This document shows, piece after piece, positions 1 to 8,199 of a stretch of 43,944 nucleotides of DNA (the first letter of the stretch is position 1; the number at the start of each line of letters is the position of its first letter). The notes under the pieces were generated by a model, which was not told where the DNA came from, ran no database searches, and saw nothing but the letters and a program-made list of their open reading frames with translations. Origin of the DNA: an uncultured Pelagibacteraceae bacterium. Its GTDB lineage: Bacteria > Pseudomonadota > Alphaproteobacteria > Pelagibacterales > Pelagibacteraceae. Position numbers and translations under genes: made by a program. The stretch lies in the NCBI GenBank assembly GCA_902632665.1, contig CACPDT010000003.1, forward strand, positions 1 to 43,944. The letters run 5' to 3'.

Positions 1-870
1 GATAAAGCAAAGGAATTAAATATTAATAATATTACCGGTGGAAGAGCAGTAATTTCAGGACATATTCTGACAGAAAGAGCAGATATATTTGCAGCAAACG
101 AAAGAGGGGCAAATTATCTTTTCAAAAATGATAATGGAAGTTTTAAAGATGTGGCGTTTGATTATAGGGTCGATGATGTAATCCAAAATGGTAGAGGAAC
201 AACCTTGTCAGATATATATTATCGTGGAAGATTGGATATTTTGAGTGGTAATTGGCTTGGTTATCATAGAGCGTACGTCTTAGAAAATAATTCATTTAAA
301 GACATAGGAAATAAAGATTTTGATGAACCTTCAAGGATAAGAACAATAATTTCCGCAGATTTTGATAATGATGGTTATGATGAAGTTTTCATGAACAATA
401 TAGCGGAACCAAATAAATTATTTCGTATTGAGGATAATGGAAAATTTAAAGAGATAAAATTAAAGACAGGTTTAGAGGCCGAGGGATTTGGAACTGGGGC
501 CGCAGTTGCAGACATTGATAATGATGGAATTTTAGAATTATTAGTTTCTCGTGGCGAAAGTAAAGAGCAACCATTAACTCTGTATAAAGCAAAAGTTAAA
601 GAAAATAGTAAATATTTAAGGATTAAACCACTAAATAAATTCGGTGCACCAGCAAGAGGGGCCACTGTAACCTTAATATCTAATCAAAGAAAACATTCAA
701 AAACAATTGATGCAGGGTCGGGTTATTTATGTCAAATGGAGCCTGTGGCACATTATGGAATTAGAAAAAATGAAAAAAATTTTAAATTAGAAATAAAGTG
801 GACTGATGGAAAAAAAAAATTAATTGATATAAATGAGCTTAATCAAACAATTACTATAAAGCAAAAATGA
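1..870 (+). CDS. FG-GAP/VCBS repeat protein with C-terminal ASPIC/UnbV domain (5' partial)
   Basis: The reading frame is open from the first base of the window, so the true start lies upstream; the first ATG-like codon inside is not the real start. Calcium-loop-like repeats typical of FG-GAP/VCBS beta-propeller blades are visible (DFDNDGYDEVF and DIDNDGILELL). The last 75 or so residues carry the ASPIC/UnbV pattern: RGATVTLIS, then AGSGYLCQMEP and a W-x-DG turn. Such proteins are normally exported and probably bind calcium or ligand on the cell surface; the exact role is unknown. The stop overlaps the next gene by 4 bases (ATGA), so the two are probably co-transcribed. Confidence 0.82.
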   Translation, partial: DKAKELNINNITGGRAVISGHILTERADIFAANERGANYLFKNDNGSFKDVAFDYRVDDVIQNGRGTTLSDIYYRGRLDILSGNWLGYHRAYVLENNSFKDIGNKDFDEPSRIRTIISADFDNDGYDEVFMNNIAEPNKLFRIEDNGKFKEIKLKTGLEAEGFGTGAAVADIDNDGILELLVSRGESKEQPLTLYKAKVKENSKYLRIKPLNKFGAPARGATVTLISNQRKHSKTIDAGSGYLCQMEPVAHYGIRKNEKNFKLEIKWTDGKKKLIDINELNQTITIKQK

Positions 871-1556
871 AAAAAATTTTCAACTTAACTTTATTTTTAA
901 TCCTAATATTATTTCAGCTTAAGTTGTTTGCTGAGGAAAGAAACTATCATAAAGAGCTAATAACTGATTGGTCGAGAATATTTCCTGATCAAAATAGAAA
1001 CGCAGCTGGTCCCAAATTCTTTAAATATATTATAGATAAAAAAATTACCTATAAAGATTTTATTGAATTTAACAAATTATATTGTTCCGTTTCAGGATCA
1101 TTAATTGATCCAAATAGTGAACCAGATTTTTTATTTGTTAATGAAAGTGAAACTAATGTTAAAATTTGTGGAAATTACTATAAATGCTGTATTCCTTGTT
1201 CGTGTGATATCATGAAGTACTCCAAAGTTCAAAAAATGAAATATAAATTTGAGGATGGCATAAAAGAGTTTTTTGTTTTTACAATTAAAAATCCTTGTAA
1301 TAAAAATGATTTTCCAAATAGAGTAAACAAAGATTATTTCTGCGATGGAAAAAAAATTAATGATAAACAAGTTTATAATCTTAATGACCGTATTGTAATT
1401 GGTTTATTACATGATGGAAGGAATTGTAAAAAAGACGAGATTGATTTTGTCAAAAGTCACCAGGTCACCGGCAGGTATTGCGATTTAAGAAATAACACAC
1501 CATTGGAAAATTTAGATGCCGGAATGGGTGATATATTTATAAAACTTGCAAGATAG
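867..1556 (+). CDS. Cysteine-rich secreted protein of unknown function
   Basis: The 229-residue product starts with a clear Sec signal peptide (MKKIF, hydrophobic core, cleavage probably after LKLFA near residue 22). The mature part contains ten cysteines, five of them clustered in CGNYYKCCIPCSC around residues 97-112, with others paired near the C-terminus. That suggests several disulfides or a metal site in the periplasm. The C-terminal GMGDIFIKLA and the YCSVSGS segment look like conserved family motifs, but I cannot name a family. The start overlaps the stop of the UnbV-type gene by 4 bases, suggesting a shared operon. No function is assigned. Confidence 0.75.
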   Translation: MKKIFNLTLFLILILFQLKLFAEERNYHKELITDWSRIFPDQNRNAAGPKFFKYIIDKKITYKDFIEFNKLYCSVSGSLIDPNSEPDFLFVNESETNVKICGNYYKCCIPCSCDIMKYSKVQKMKYKFEDGIKEFFVFTIKNPCNKNDFPNRVNKDYFCDGKKINDKQVYNLNDRIVIGLLHDGRNCKKDEIDFVKSHQVTGRYCDLRNNTPLENLDAGMGDIFIKLAR

Positions 1557-1636
1557 AATTTTTGAAAAATTCAAAAATAAATACAAAAAATAGTTAAATA
1601 TTGTTAAAAGATTAATTCTGAGATAAAAATCAGATA

Positions 1637-2356
1637 TTGAATATTATCATTTTGCAGCACATTAAAATTGAGGATCCAGGCTATATAAAAGATCTTATGT
1701 TAGCTGATGGACTCAACCTAACTACGATCGAGCTTGATGAAGGTGAAAAAATTCCTAATGATCTAAGCAAATTTGACGGAATGTTTTGTATGGGTGGTCC
1801 GATGGATACTTTTATGGAAAAAGAATATCCTTGGCTCGTTGAAGAAAAAAAAAAAATTAAAGAATTTGTTGTTGATTTAAAAAAACCTTATTTAGGTTTT
1901 TGTTTAGGCTGTCAGTTATTAGGTGAGGTAATAGGAGGTAAGGTCGTGAAGTCTAATCCCGCAGAAATTGGGATGATGGATATAAAATTTACTAAAGAAA
2001 AAAATCAAGACAATTTATTTTCAAAATTTCCTGATAAAATTAAAAGCTTGCAGTGGCATTCTTATGAAGTTCAAGGAATTGAAAATAATCAAGACATAAC
2101 CTTATTAGCTTCGTCTCCAATTACTAAATACCAAATATTCAAATATAAAGATTATGCTTATGGCATTCAATTTCATATTGAGATTAAAGATACGACAGTT
2201 AATGAATGGGGATGTGTACCAGAATATAAAAAAGCTCTTGAAGATCAATTAGGAGGTGGAGCACTAGAAAAATTTGATCAATCTGCAAAAGATAATATGA
2301 CAGATATGAATAATTATTCTAAGATTCTTTATAACAATTTTAAAAAACTTTTATGA
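1637..2356 (+). CDS. Class I glutamine amidotransferase domain protein (GMP synthase GATase-like)
   Basis: A stand-alone type 1 glutamine amidotransferase of 239 residues. The nucleophile elbow GFCLGCQLLGE places the catalytic Cys at residue 89. The MGGPMD oxyanion strand lies upstream and the C-terminal His/Glu pair is in YGIQFHIEI. That last motif has Ile where most relatives have Pro (FHPE), a modest deviation. The start is a TTG; no in-frame ATG precedes it, and residues 2-7 already form the first beta strand. Such proteins hydrolyse glutamine or gamma-glutamyl compounds; the acceptor is unknown. Its last bases overlap the next small gene by 4. Confidence 0.85.
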   Translation: MNIIILQHIKIEDPGYIKDLMLADGLNLTTIELDEGEKIPNDLSKFDGMFCMGGPMDTFMEKEYPWLVEEKKKIKEFVVDLKKPYLGFCLGCQLLGEVIGGKVVKSNPAEIGMMDIKFTKEKNQDNLFSKFPDKIKSLQWHSYEVQGIENNQDITLLASSPITKYQIFKYKDYAYGIQFHIEIKDTTVNEWGCVPEYKKALEDQLGGGALEKFDQSAKDNMTDMNNYSKILYNNFKKLL

Positions 2357-2574
2357 ATAATAAAATTTTTGAGTGGGCAGGAGTTATTACGGCAATTTTA
2401 TATTCTTTATTTGTAGCTATGAATATCGGTATAGAGTTTTTTGGTTTTTGCTTACTACTTATATCTGCAATTTTAATAGGAATTTGGGCTTACAGGGGTG
2501 GTCATAGAGGAATATTATTTTTACAATTTTTTTATGCCTCGGCTGGAATTATTGGAATGTTTAGGTGGTTTTAA
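2353..2574 (+). CDS. Small integral membrane protein, unknown function
   Basis: A 73-residue hydrophobic protein with two to three predicted membrane spans (about residues 8-25, 29-46 and 52-70), separated by a short basic loop (YRGGHRG). It overlaps the amidotransferase stop by 4 bases (ATGA), so it is probably translated by coupling from the same message. Its 3' end overlaps the convergent photolyase-like gene by 4 bases. No family is recognised. Confidence 0.65.
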   Translation: MNNKIFEWAGVITAILYSLFVAMNIGIEFFGFCLLLISAILIGIWAYRGGHRGILFLQFFYASAGIIGMFRWF

Positions 2575-3710
2575 TTTAATGTTGAAATAATTTTTGGAAT
2601 ATAATTTTTAAAATTGAAAAAACCTTTATTACAATATTGCCAAGAGAATTGATCAAGTTTTCTATATAAAAAACTTATATTCACATTATCTAAATTTAAA
2701 TAATCTAAATTTTCTCCAATAGTTGGGTACAACCCAACAGCTTTTTCAATCTTTTTAATTTCGCTAATATCAATAACTTCACAATCAATAGATTGATTTT
2801 CAAATCTTTGTTTCTGATCGTGGATAAGTGAAGACTTAAATTTTAGAACTTTTTCACTAAGTTTGATGCATCTATTTTCATTTTTATTCAAAACTATAAA
2901 AAATTTTTTGAATTTATTATTTTGAAAATCACTTGTTTCAAAACAGAGGTTGTTTTCAAAAATTATCAAATTATTTTGATCAATATTTTCAGGATTATTA
3001 AAATCCTGTTTTAGAATAGAGTACTTTTTTTCAGAAATTTTTGGTGGAACGTTTTCATTTAATTTAATATTGCCAAATCTGTCATTAGTAAATTTTTTGA
3101 TATTCCATTCACTTGCTAAATAATGTTTTCCCTGTGTTTGGATACCTGCAACCCATCTCCATCCAAGAGTGTTTGATGCAGCATCTCCATCGTAAAGATG
3201 TTGCATAAAAAATTCTGCTCCTAATTGCCAAGGTAAATCTAGAGTAAAAATCCAAATACTAGCAAACCACATTCTTGTATGGTTATGCAAATAATTATTT
3301 TCTTTGATTTCGTTGACCCAATAGTTAAAGCATTCAATGCTTGTTTTTCCCTCAATTGCATTTTTAAAAGTCTGATTATTTTTATAACTCTCTTTAATCT
3401 TTTTTAATTCAATTAAAAAGTCTGTCCAAACATTAGGTCTTAATTCTAACCAACCCTTCCAATAAGTACGCCACAATACTTCTTGAATAAATTTTTCATT
3501 TTTTGAAAATGAAAATTTATTTAGAGATTTTTTAATAACTTCTTTTTCACTAATAATTCCGTGAGTAATATATGGAGATAAACAAGAAATATTTGACCTA
3601 TTATCAGGTCCGTAATCAAAGTTTCTAAGTTTTGAATATTCTGAGAGATTGTTTTCCACAAAATAATTTAATTTGTCTAAGGCCTTAGCCCTTGAAGCTT
3701 CAAAATTCAT
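2571..3710 (-). CDS. Photolyase/cryptochrome-like FAD-binding protein lacking the N-terminal antenna domain
   Basis: Residues 1-215 match the helical FAD-binding domain of DNA photolyases: LSPYITHG near residue 45, an LWRTYWKGW segment near 85, LHNHTRMWFAS near 145 and DGDAASNTLGWRW near 173. In known photolyases these hold FAD and the pyrimidine-dimer pocket. The protein starts directly in this domain; the alpha/beta antenna domain that normally precedes it is absent. After it come about 160 residues with alternating strands and helices (NLIIFENNLCFE, FFIVLN, then a helix and CEVIDIS). This could be a relocated Rossmann-like domain. Light-driven DNA repair or a photosensor role is likely, but the substrate is unproven. 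Confidence 0.85.
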   Translation of the reverse strand: MNFEASRAKALDKLNYFVENNLSEYSKLRNFDYGPDNRSNISCLSPYITHGIISEKEVIKKSLNKFSFSKNEKFIQEVLWRTYWKGWLELRPNVWTDFLIELKKIKESYKNNQTFKNAIEGKTSIECFNYWVNEIKENNYLHNHTRMWFASIWIFTLDLPWQLGAEFFMQHLYDGDAASNTLGWRWVAGIQTQGKHYLASEWNIKKFTNDRFGNIKLNENVPPKISEKKYSILKQDFNNPENIDQNNLIIFENNLCFETSDFQNNKFKKFFIVLNKNENRCIKLSEKVLKFKSSLIHDQKQRFENQSIDCEVIDISEIKKIEKAVGLYPTIGENLDYLNLDNVNISFLYRKLDQFSWQYCNKGFFNFKNYIPKIISTLN

Positions 3711-3716
3711 TTTAAA

Positions 3717-4097
3717 TTATTTCGATTTTTTTTTCTTTAGACCTAATTTATCGCTATGTCTTAATCTCAAGATTACAATAGCACCTGCAATTAAAACTAT
3801 TGCTACCGCTTCATATACTAGTGCACTTGGATCCATTTCTTTTCCTTGTAGAATAATAAAACGTGCTAATGCTGTGATAGCTATAAGTAGTGGTAATGTA
3901 ATACTAATTGATTGTTGATTCCAAAAAACTCTTACCATCGCTAATACTTCTAAGTAAAGAAACATCAGTAGCAAATCAGCTAAAGTTACCGATCTATTTT
4001 CAAACATTTTAAAAATTTCTATTCCAACCGCAATTACAGTGCTGATCAGAATGATACACATTAAAAGGAGTTGTAGATTTTTAGCTATCTTTTCCAT
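3717..4097 (-). CDS. psiE: PsiE-family (phosphate-starvation-inducible) membrane protein
   Basis: A 126-residue protein with about four membrane spans and a lysine-rich cytoplasmic tail (GLKKKKSK). The segment LLLMFLYLEVLAMVRVFW followed by ITALARFIIL is the hallmark of the PsiE family. Family members are induced by phosphate limitation in E. coli, but their molecular role is not established. The start codon overlaps the stop of the upstream membrane-protein gene by one base (TAATG on the minus strand), so the two are translationally coupled. No Pho box was identified. Confidence 0.8.
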   Translation of the reverse strand: MEKIAKNLQLLLMCIILISTVIAVGIEIFKMFENRSVTLADLLLMFLYLEVLAMVRVFWNQQSISITLPLLIAITALARFIILQGKEMDPSALVYEAVAIVLIAGAIVILRLRHSDKLGLKKKKSK

Positions 4098-4555
4098 TAT
4101 TTATCTTTACTAAATGGTAGCCATTTTTCAAATACTGATTTTGATGAACCATCATATGGAATTGAGTAAGAATAAGGGTTTGGACTAGTCAATACCTCAA
4201 TTCCTTTTGAAAAAACAAATATAAATACTATTACAAAAACGAGAACCATTATTTTAAATGGGTCAAAATTTTTTGTTTTAAAAACACTAGCTGAATTTTC
4301 CTCAGCTCTATGAAAATGTTTAAATGTCAGATAAACAGCAAATATCAAACCAATATGGGCTAAAAAAAGTCCAGTCCAGCCAAATACAAAAGTTGTATAT
4401 GAAAATACGTATAAACTGAAAACTGTGGTCCAAATAAAACTTAAAACCAGTAAAATTTGCAATCTTACAGTTTTAGGCAATGACCTAAGATCATTTTTGC
4501 TATCATCAAACAAAATATTTGCTGTATCTTTCATCCAATTTTTTAAAGCTTCCAT
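4097..4555 (-). CDS. Two- to three-span membrane protein, unknown function
   Basis: A 152-residue protein with an amphipathic N-terminus, then hydrophobic spans at about residues 32-52, 57-78 and 98-118. The C-terminal part is polar and aromatic (SPNPYSYSIPYDG), probably periplasmic. It is coupled to the downstream psiE-like gene by a one-base TAATG overlap, so the products probably act together. No family is recognised. A 60-base gap separates it from argG, which is transcribed in the same direction upstream. Confidence 0.6.
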   Translation of the reverse strand: MEALKNWMKDTANILFDDSKNDLRSLPKTVRLQILLVLSFIWTTVFSLYVFSYTTFVFGWTGLFLAHIGLIFAVYLTFKHFHRAEENSASVFKTKNFDPFKIMVLVFVIVFIFVFSKGIEVLTSPNPYSYSIPYDGSSKSVFEKWLPFSKDK

Positions 4556-4615
4556 TAATTTAAATTATGTTTTTTTCAAAAATAAACAATCCCCAAATTT
4601 TTAACAAATAACTAG

Positions 4616-5803
4616 CTAGTTTCTTAACTTTTTTTTGTGAAAGTTTATAAATTTCTCCACATTTGATTTATTAAATGACTTATTTTCTTCAAATGAAACC
4701 TTTTTTACTGAGTAAGCTTTACTAGTAGTTGTCCTAGATTCGATAATAATGTTTCCTTTATAAAGTTTAAGTTTAACAATTCCATTAACTTTATTTTTTT
4801 TCATATCTATAATTTTTTGAAGTTTAAATCTTTCTTTAGAATACCAATATCCATTATAGATGAGTTCAGCATACCTAGGCATAATGTTATCTTTTTTATG
4901 CATTGTGTTTTTATCTAATGTGATAGATTCAATCGCTCTATGTGCATGGATTAACAATGTACCCCCTGGAGTTTCATAAACTCCTCTAGATTTGATGCCT
5001 AAGAATCTATTTTCAACAAGATCAACTCTGCCTATTCCATTTTTTCCTGCCAATTGATTTAATTTTAATAATAATTTTGCTGGTCTTAATTTTTTTCCAT
5101 TAAGACCAATGGGGTCCCCATTTTTAAAATTTATTGAAATGTAAGATGCTTTATTAGGAGCTTTTTCTGGAGAAACAGTTCTTTGAAAAATAAATTCTGG
5201 TGCCGAATTTTTTGGATTTTCTAGTACTTTACCTTCAGTTGATGTATGAAATAAATTATCGTCTACTGAAAATGGAGGAGCACCTTTTTTATCTTTTGGT
5301 ATAGGAATATTATGTTTCTTCGCGTAATAGATTAAATCTGACCTAGATTTTAAATTCCATATTCTCCATGGCGCAATAATTTTAATTTTGGGACCGAAAT
5401 AATGATAGCCAAGCTCAAATCTTATTTGATCATTTCCTTTTCCTGTAGCACCATGTGATACAGCATATGCGGTGAATTTTTTTGCAACCTTTATTTGATC
5501 CTTTGCTATCAGAGGTCTGGCGATTGAGGTTCCTAATAAATAAACCCCCTCATAAATTGCATGACCACGGATCATTGGAAACACATAGTCTTTCACAAAA
5601 ACATCTTTTAAATCATTAATAATTATTTTTTTAACACCAAATTTTCTTGCATTAGAAATAATTTTTTTTCTATTTATTTCTTGTCCGATATCTGCAGTGT
5701 AACAAATTACTTCTGCATCATAATTTTCTTGAAGCCATTTAAGAATAATAGATGTGTCTAGGCCGCCTGAGTAAGCTAATACAATTCTTTTTTTTGATTT
5801 CAT
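4616..5803 (-). CDS. argG: Argininosuccinate synthase
   Basis: Joins citrulline and aspartate with ATP to form argininosuccinate in arginine synthesis. The N-terminal PP-loop AYSGGLDTS is at residues 9-17. YLLGTSIARPLIAK near residue 90, SHGATGKGNDQIRFE near 116 and GRVDLVENRFLGIKSRGVYE near 258 are the conserved citrulline/aspartate-binding blocks. The length of 395 is normal for the family. The IalB-like gene lies only 3 bases upstream on the same strand, so the two probably share a transcript, although their functions are unrelated. Confidence 0.97.
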   Translation of the reverse strand: MKSKKRIVLAYSGGLDTSIILKWLQENYDAEVICYTADIGQEINRKKIISNARKFGVKKIIINDLKDVFVKDYVFPMIRGHAIYEGVYLLGTSIARPLIAKDQIKVAKKFTAYAVSHGATGKGNDQIRFELGYHYFGPKIKIIAPWRIWNLKSRSDLIYYAKKHNIPIPKDKKGAPPFSVDDNLFHTSTEGKVLENPKNSAPEFIFQRTVSPEKAPNKASYISINFKNGDPIGLNGKKLRPAKLLLKLNQLAGKNGIGRVDLVENRFLGIKSRGVYETPGGTLLIHAHRAIESITLDKNTMHKKDNIMPRYAELIYNGYWYSKERFKLQKIIDMKKNKVNGIVKLKLYKGNIIIESRTTTSKAYSVKKVSFEENKSFNKSNVEKFINFHKKKLRN

Positions 5804-5806
5804 TAA

Positions 5807-6310
5807 CTAACTACAAGCTTTTTTTGCTGTGTTATATGCTTTAGTAAATCCTAATAATGAATAATGGTCGATTGTTTGAGAGCCTTTTTCATTGTATCCA
5901 GTTACCATTATTCTCGAACCCTTTTTCATAATCTTGACCATTATCTTTTCTTTTTTGTTACTAGTCATCCATGCAAAACCCTGTTGCTTAATATCAAATT
6001 TAAATTTGTTATTTCCTGAGGTCGCTAAGACAGTATTATTTTTATTAAATTCATAACCAGCGGTAGTACTGATTTCATTCGCAATTTTTTCACCAGGTCT
6101 AAATGTTACAAACAACCTAGCATCTCTTTTATTTGTTTTGGGAGATTGTAAAATTGGTGAAGACTGAGCAAAACAAACTTTACCAGATGCTTCCGCTAAA
6201 ACCATTGTTTCCCAGTCTTTGTATTTTCCAATTTTTTTTAGATCTTCCCCAAAAGTATTTGAAGTAAAAAAAGTAAAAAGTATAAATATAAATAAAATCT
6301 TTTTAATCAT
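5807..6310 (-). CDS. IalB-family (invasion-associated locus B) periplasmic protein
   Basis: A small secreted protein with a signal peptide (MIKKILFIFILF core, cleavage near TFGED). The IalB-like body is W-E-T, then VCFAQSSP, RLFVTFRP and a C-terminal GFTKAYNTAKKAC; the two cysteines could form a disulfide. The family is widespread in free-living alphaproteobacteria, where invasion is not its role; the function is unknown. An in-frame ATG also occurs at 6316. I prefer 6310 because it gives a 4-base ATGA overlap with the upstream reductase and puts the basic residues of the signal peptide at the N-terminus. Confidence 0.8.
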   Translation of the reverse strand: MIKKILFIFILFTFFTSNTFGEDLKKIGKYKDWETMVLAEASGKVCFAQSSPILQSPKTNKRDARLFVTFRPGEKIANEISTTAGYEFNKNNTVLATSGNNKFKFDIKQQGFAWMTSNKKEKIMVKIMKKGSRIMVTGYNEKGSQTIDHYSLLGFTKAYNTAKKACS

Positions 6311-7347
6311 GGACATGGATTTGGGAACATTTTTTGAATTTTGTTAATCTCATTTAAAATCTCACTTGTTAAACTTACATTTACACTTTCTATATTTGTT
6401 TTCAACTGTTCGATTGTCGTTGCACCTATTATCACACTTGTCATAAATGGCTGAATTTCACAAAACTTTAATGACATTTGAGTAAAATCAATATTGAATT
6501 TTTGCGATAACTTATAATATTCTTCAATAGCTTTTTGACCATTTTCATTTTTATATCTTGTGAAATCTTTAAATAATTTCATTCTCGATTTTTCTGGTAA
6601 ATTATTATTTCTATATTTTCCTGTTAAGTATCCGAACGCTAAAGGAGAATATGCTAACAAACCACTTTTTTCTCTTACTGAAATTTCCGCGAGTCCAACT
6701 TCATAAGTTCTATTAAGTAAATTGTATGGATTTTGCACTGACATCATTTTTGGTAAATTCTTTAATTTTGATATTTCAAGGAATTTTGACAAACCCCATG
6801 CTGTTTCATTAGATAGACCAATGTATCTAATTTTACCTTGTTCAATAAATTTCTTTAAACTTTCAAGTATTTCTTCAAATGGTGTCCAATCTTTATCGTT
6901 TTCGTCATGTTCATAACCATGTTTCCCAAAAAAATTTGTATTTCTTTCTGGCCAATGAAGTTGATAGAGATCGATGTATTCTGTTTTCAATCTTTTGAGA
7001 CTTTCCTCTAAAGCTTCAGAAATTTTTTTTTTCCCGAAATTATAACCACCACCCCTAATATATTTGTTTGAAGTATTACCACAAACTTTTGTTGCTATAA
7101 TCACCTTGTCTCTTTTTTTGGTTTTTTGAAACCAGTTACCGATTATTCTCTCTGTTTCTCCATATGTTTCTTCTCTCATCGGAATTGAATAGATTTCTGC
7201 AGTGTCCCAAAAATTTACACCTTGATCTAGAGCATAATCCATTTGTTCAAAACCTTCTTCTTGAGTATTTTGTTCGCCCCAGGTCATAGTACCGAGACAA
7301 ATTGTACTTACATCAAGATCTGTATTGCCCAATTTTTTATAATTCAT
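6307..7347 (-). CDS. Aldo/keto reductase (Tas-like)
   Basis: A 346-residue NADPH-dependent oxidoreductase of the aldo/keto reductase superfamily. It opens with the typical KLGNTDLDVSTICLGTMTWG. The catalytic tetrad is visible: Asp in WDTAEIY, Tyr in the same motif, Lys in IIATKV and His in YQLHWP. SVIIGATTIEQLKTNI near the C-terminus is the NADP-phosphate-binding segment. The YGETERIIGNWF and RGGGYN insertions resemble the Tas/YajO-like group. The physiological carbonyl substrate is not evident. It is divergent from the Bax-inhibitor gene across 81 bases and overlaps the IalB-like gene by 4. Confidence 0.92.
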   Translation of the reverse strand: MNYKKLGNTDLDVSTICLGTMTWGEQNTQEEGFEQMDYALDQGVNFWDTAEIYSIPMREETYGETERIIGNWFQKTKKRDKVIIATKVCGNTSNKYIRGGGYNFGKKKISEALEESLKRLKTEYIDLYQLHWPERNTNFFGKHGYEHDENDKDWTPFEEILESLKKFIEQGKIRYIGLSNETAWGLSKFLEISKLKNLPKMMSVQNPYNLLNRTYEVGLAEISVREKSGLLAYSPLAFGYLTGKYRNNNLPEKSRMKLFKDFTRYKNENGQKAIEEYYKLSQKFNIDFTQMSLKFCEIQPFMTSVIIGATTIEQLKTNIESVNVSLTSEILNEINKIQKMFPNPCP

Positions 7348-7374
7348 GGTGATTTTATAAGTATAATTTTTTAT

Positions 7375-7419
7375 TAATCTTTTAAGGTATCTTGAATATT
7401 TAGTAAAAGATTATATATT
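7375..7419 (+). promoter_or_regulatory. Divergent intergenic region with 10-bp inverted repeat and sigma70-like promoter
   Basis: TAATCTTTTA (7375-7384) and TAAAAGATTA (7404-7413) form a perfect 10-bp inverted repeat with a 19-base spacer. Between and beyond the arms lies a possible promoter for the Bax-inhibitor gene: TTGAAT (7392-7397), 16 bases, TATATT (7414-7419). Transcription would start only a few bases before the ATG at 7429, giving an almost leaderless message. In DNA this AT-rich some repeats arise by chance, so an operator function is inference. Confidence 0.35.
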
Positions 7420-7428
7420 CAAAAAATT

Positions 7429-8193
7429 ATGGTATTAGATAAAAAAGGTATTCTAGCGAGAGCGAAAGCAGCAGCACAAGAGACTACTGCGATTACTGAT
7501 GAGGGCTTAAGAGCCTATATGTTGAAAGTTTATAACTACATGGCTACCGGAATATTACTTACAGGAATTATAGCTTTAATAACATTTAAGATGTCAGTTG
7601 TTACTGATGTAGGTGGTTCTATTGTGGCTTTAACTGAAGTTGGAAATGCCATTTATTTATCAGGTCTTAAGTGGATAGTAATGTTAGCTCCTTTGGGTGT
7701 TGTATTTTATATGAGTTTTGGGATCAACAAGATGAGTGCATCAAAAGCTCAGACAACTTTTTGGATTTTTGCTGCTTTAATGGGGTTATCACTTTCCTCG
7801 ATTTTATTAGTTTACACAGGTTTAAGTGTAACAAGAGTATTTTTTATTTGTTCTGCAACTTTTGGTGCTATGAGCATTTATGGTTATACAACAAAGAGAG
7901 ATTTAACTAAGTTCGGATCATTTTTAATGATGGGATTAATAGGAATTATTATTGCATCATTAGTTAATATTTTTCTTAAATCTTCAATGATGTATTTCGT
8001 GATTTCAATTTTAGGAGTCTTAATTTTTGTTGGTCTTACTGCTTATGATACTCAGAAAATAAAAAACATGTACTCTGCTAGCGACACTGGTGAGTTAATA
8101 GGTAAAAAAGCGGTAATGGGTGCTCTAACTCTTTACTTAGATTTCATTAACTTGTTTATAATGCTATTAAGACTTTTCGGTCAAAGAAGATAA
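7429..8193 (+). CDS. Bax inhibitor-1/YccA-family membrane protein
   Basis: A 254-residue protein with a soluble N-terminus of about 35 residues and then seven hydrophobic spans, the standard layout of the BI-1 (TMBIM) family. Near the C-terminus LTAYDTQKIKNMY is the conserved signature and holds the acidic residue known in this family to gate proton-sensitive calcium leak. Bacterial members are related to YbhL/YccA; YccA modulates FtsH. The gene is transcribed alone from a divergent promoter region. Confidence 0.92.
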   Translation: MVLDKKGILARAKAAAQETTAITDEGLRAYMLKVYNYMATGILLTGIIALITFKMSVVTDVGGSIVALTEVGNAIYLSGLKWIVMLAPLGVVFYMSFGINKMSASKAQTTFWIFAALMGLSLSSILLVYTGLSVTRVFFICSATFGAMSIYGYTTKRDLTKFGSFLMMGLIGIIIASLVNIFLKSSMMYFVISILGVLIFVGLTAYDTQKIKNMYSASDTGELIGKKAVMGALTLYLDFINLFIMLLRLFGQRR

Positions 8194-8199
8194 TTTTAT

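Noticed and set aside
3673..3918. A plus-strand 81-codon frame across the photolyase/psiE boundary.
   Set aside because: It runs antisense to two genes with good family matches, and its product has no recognisable domain.
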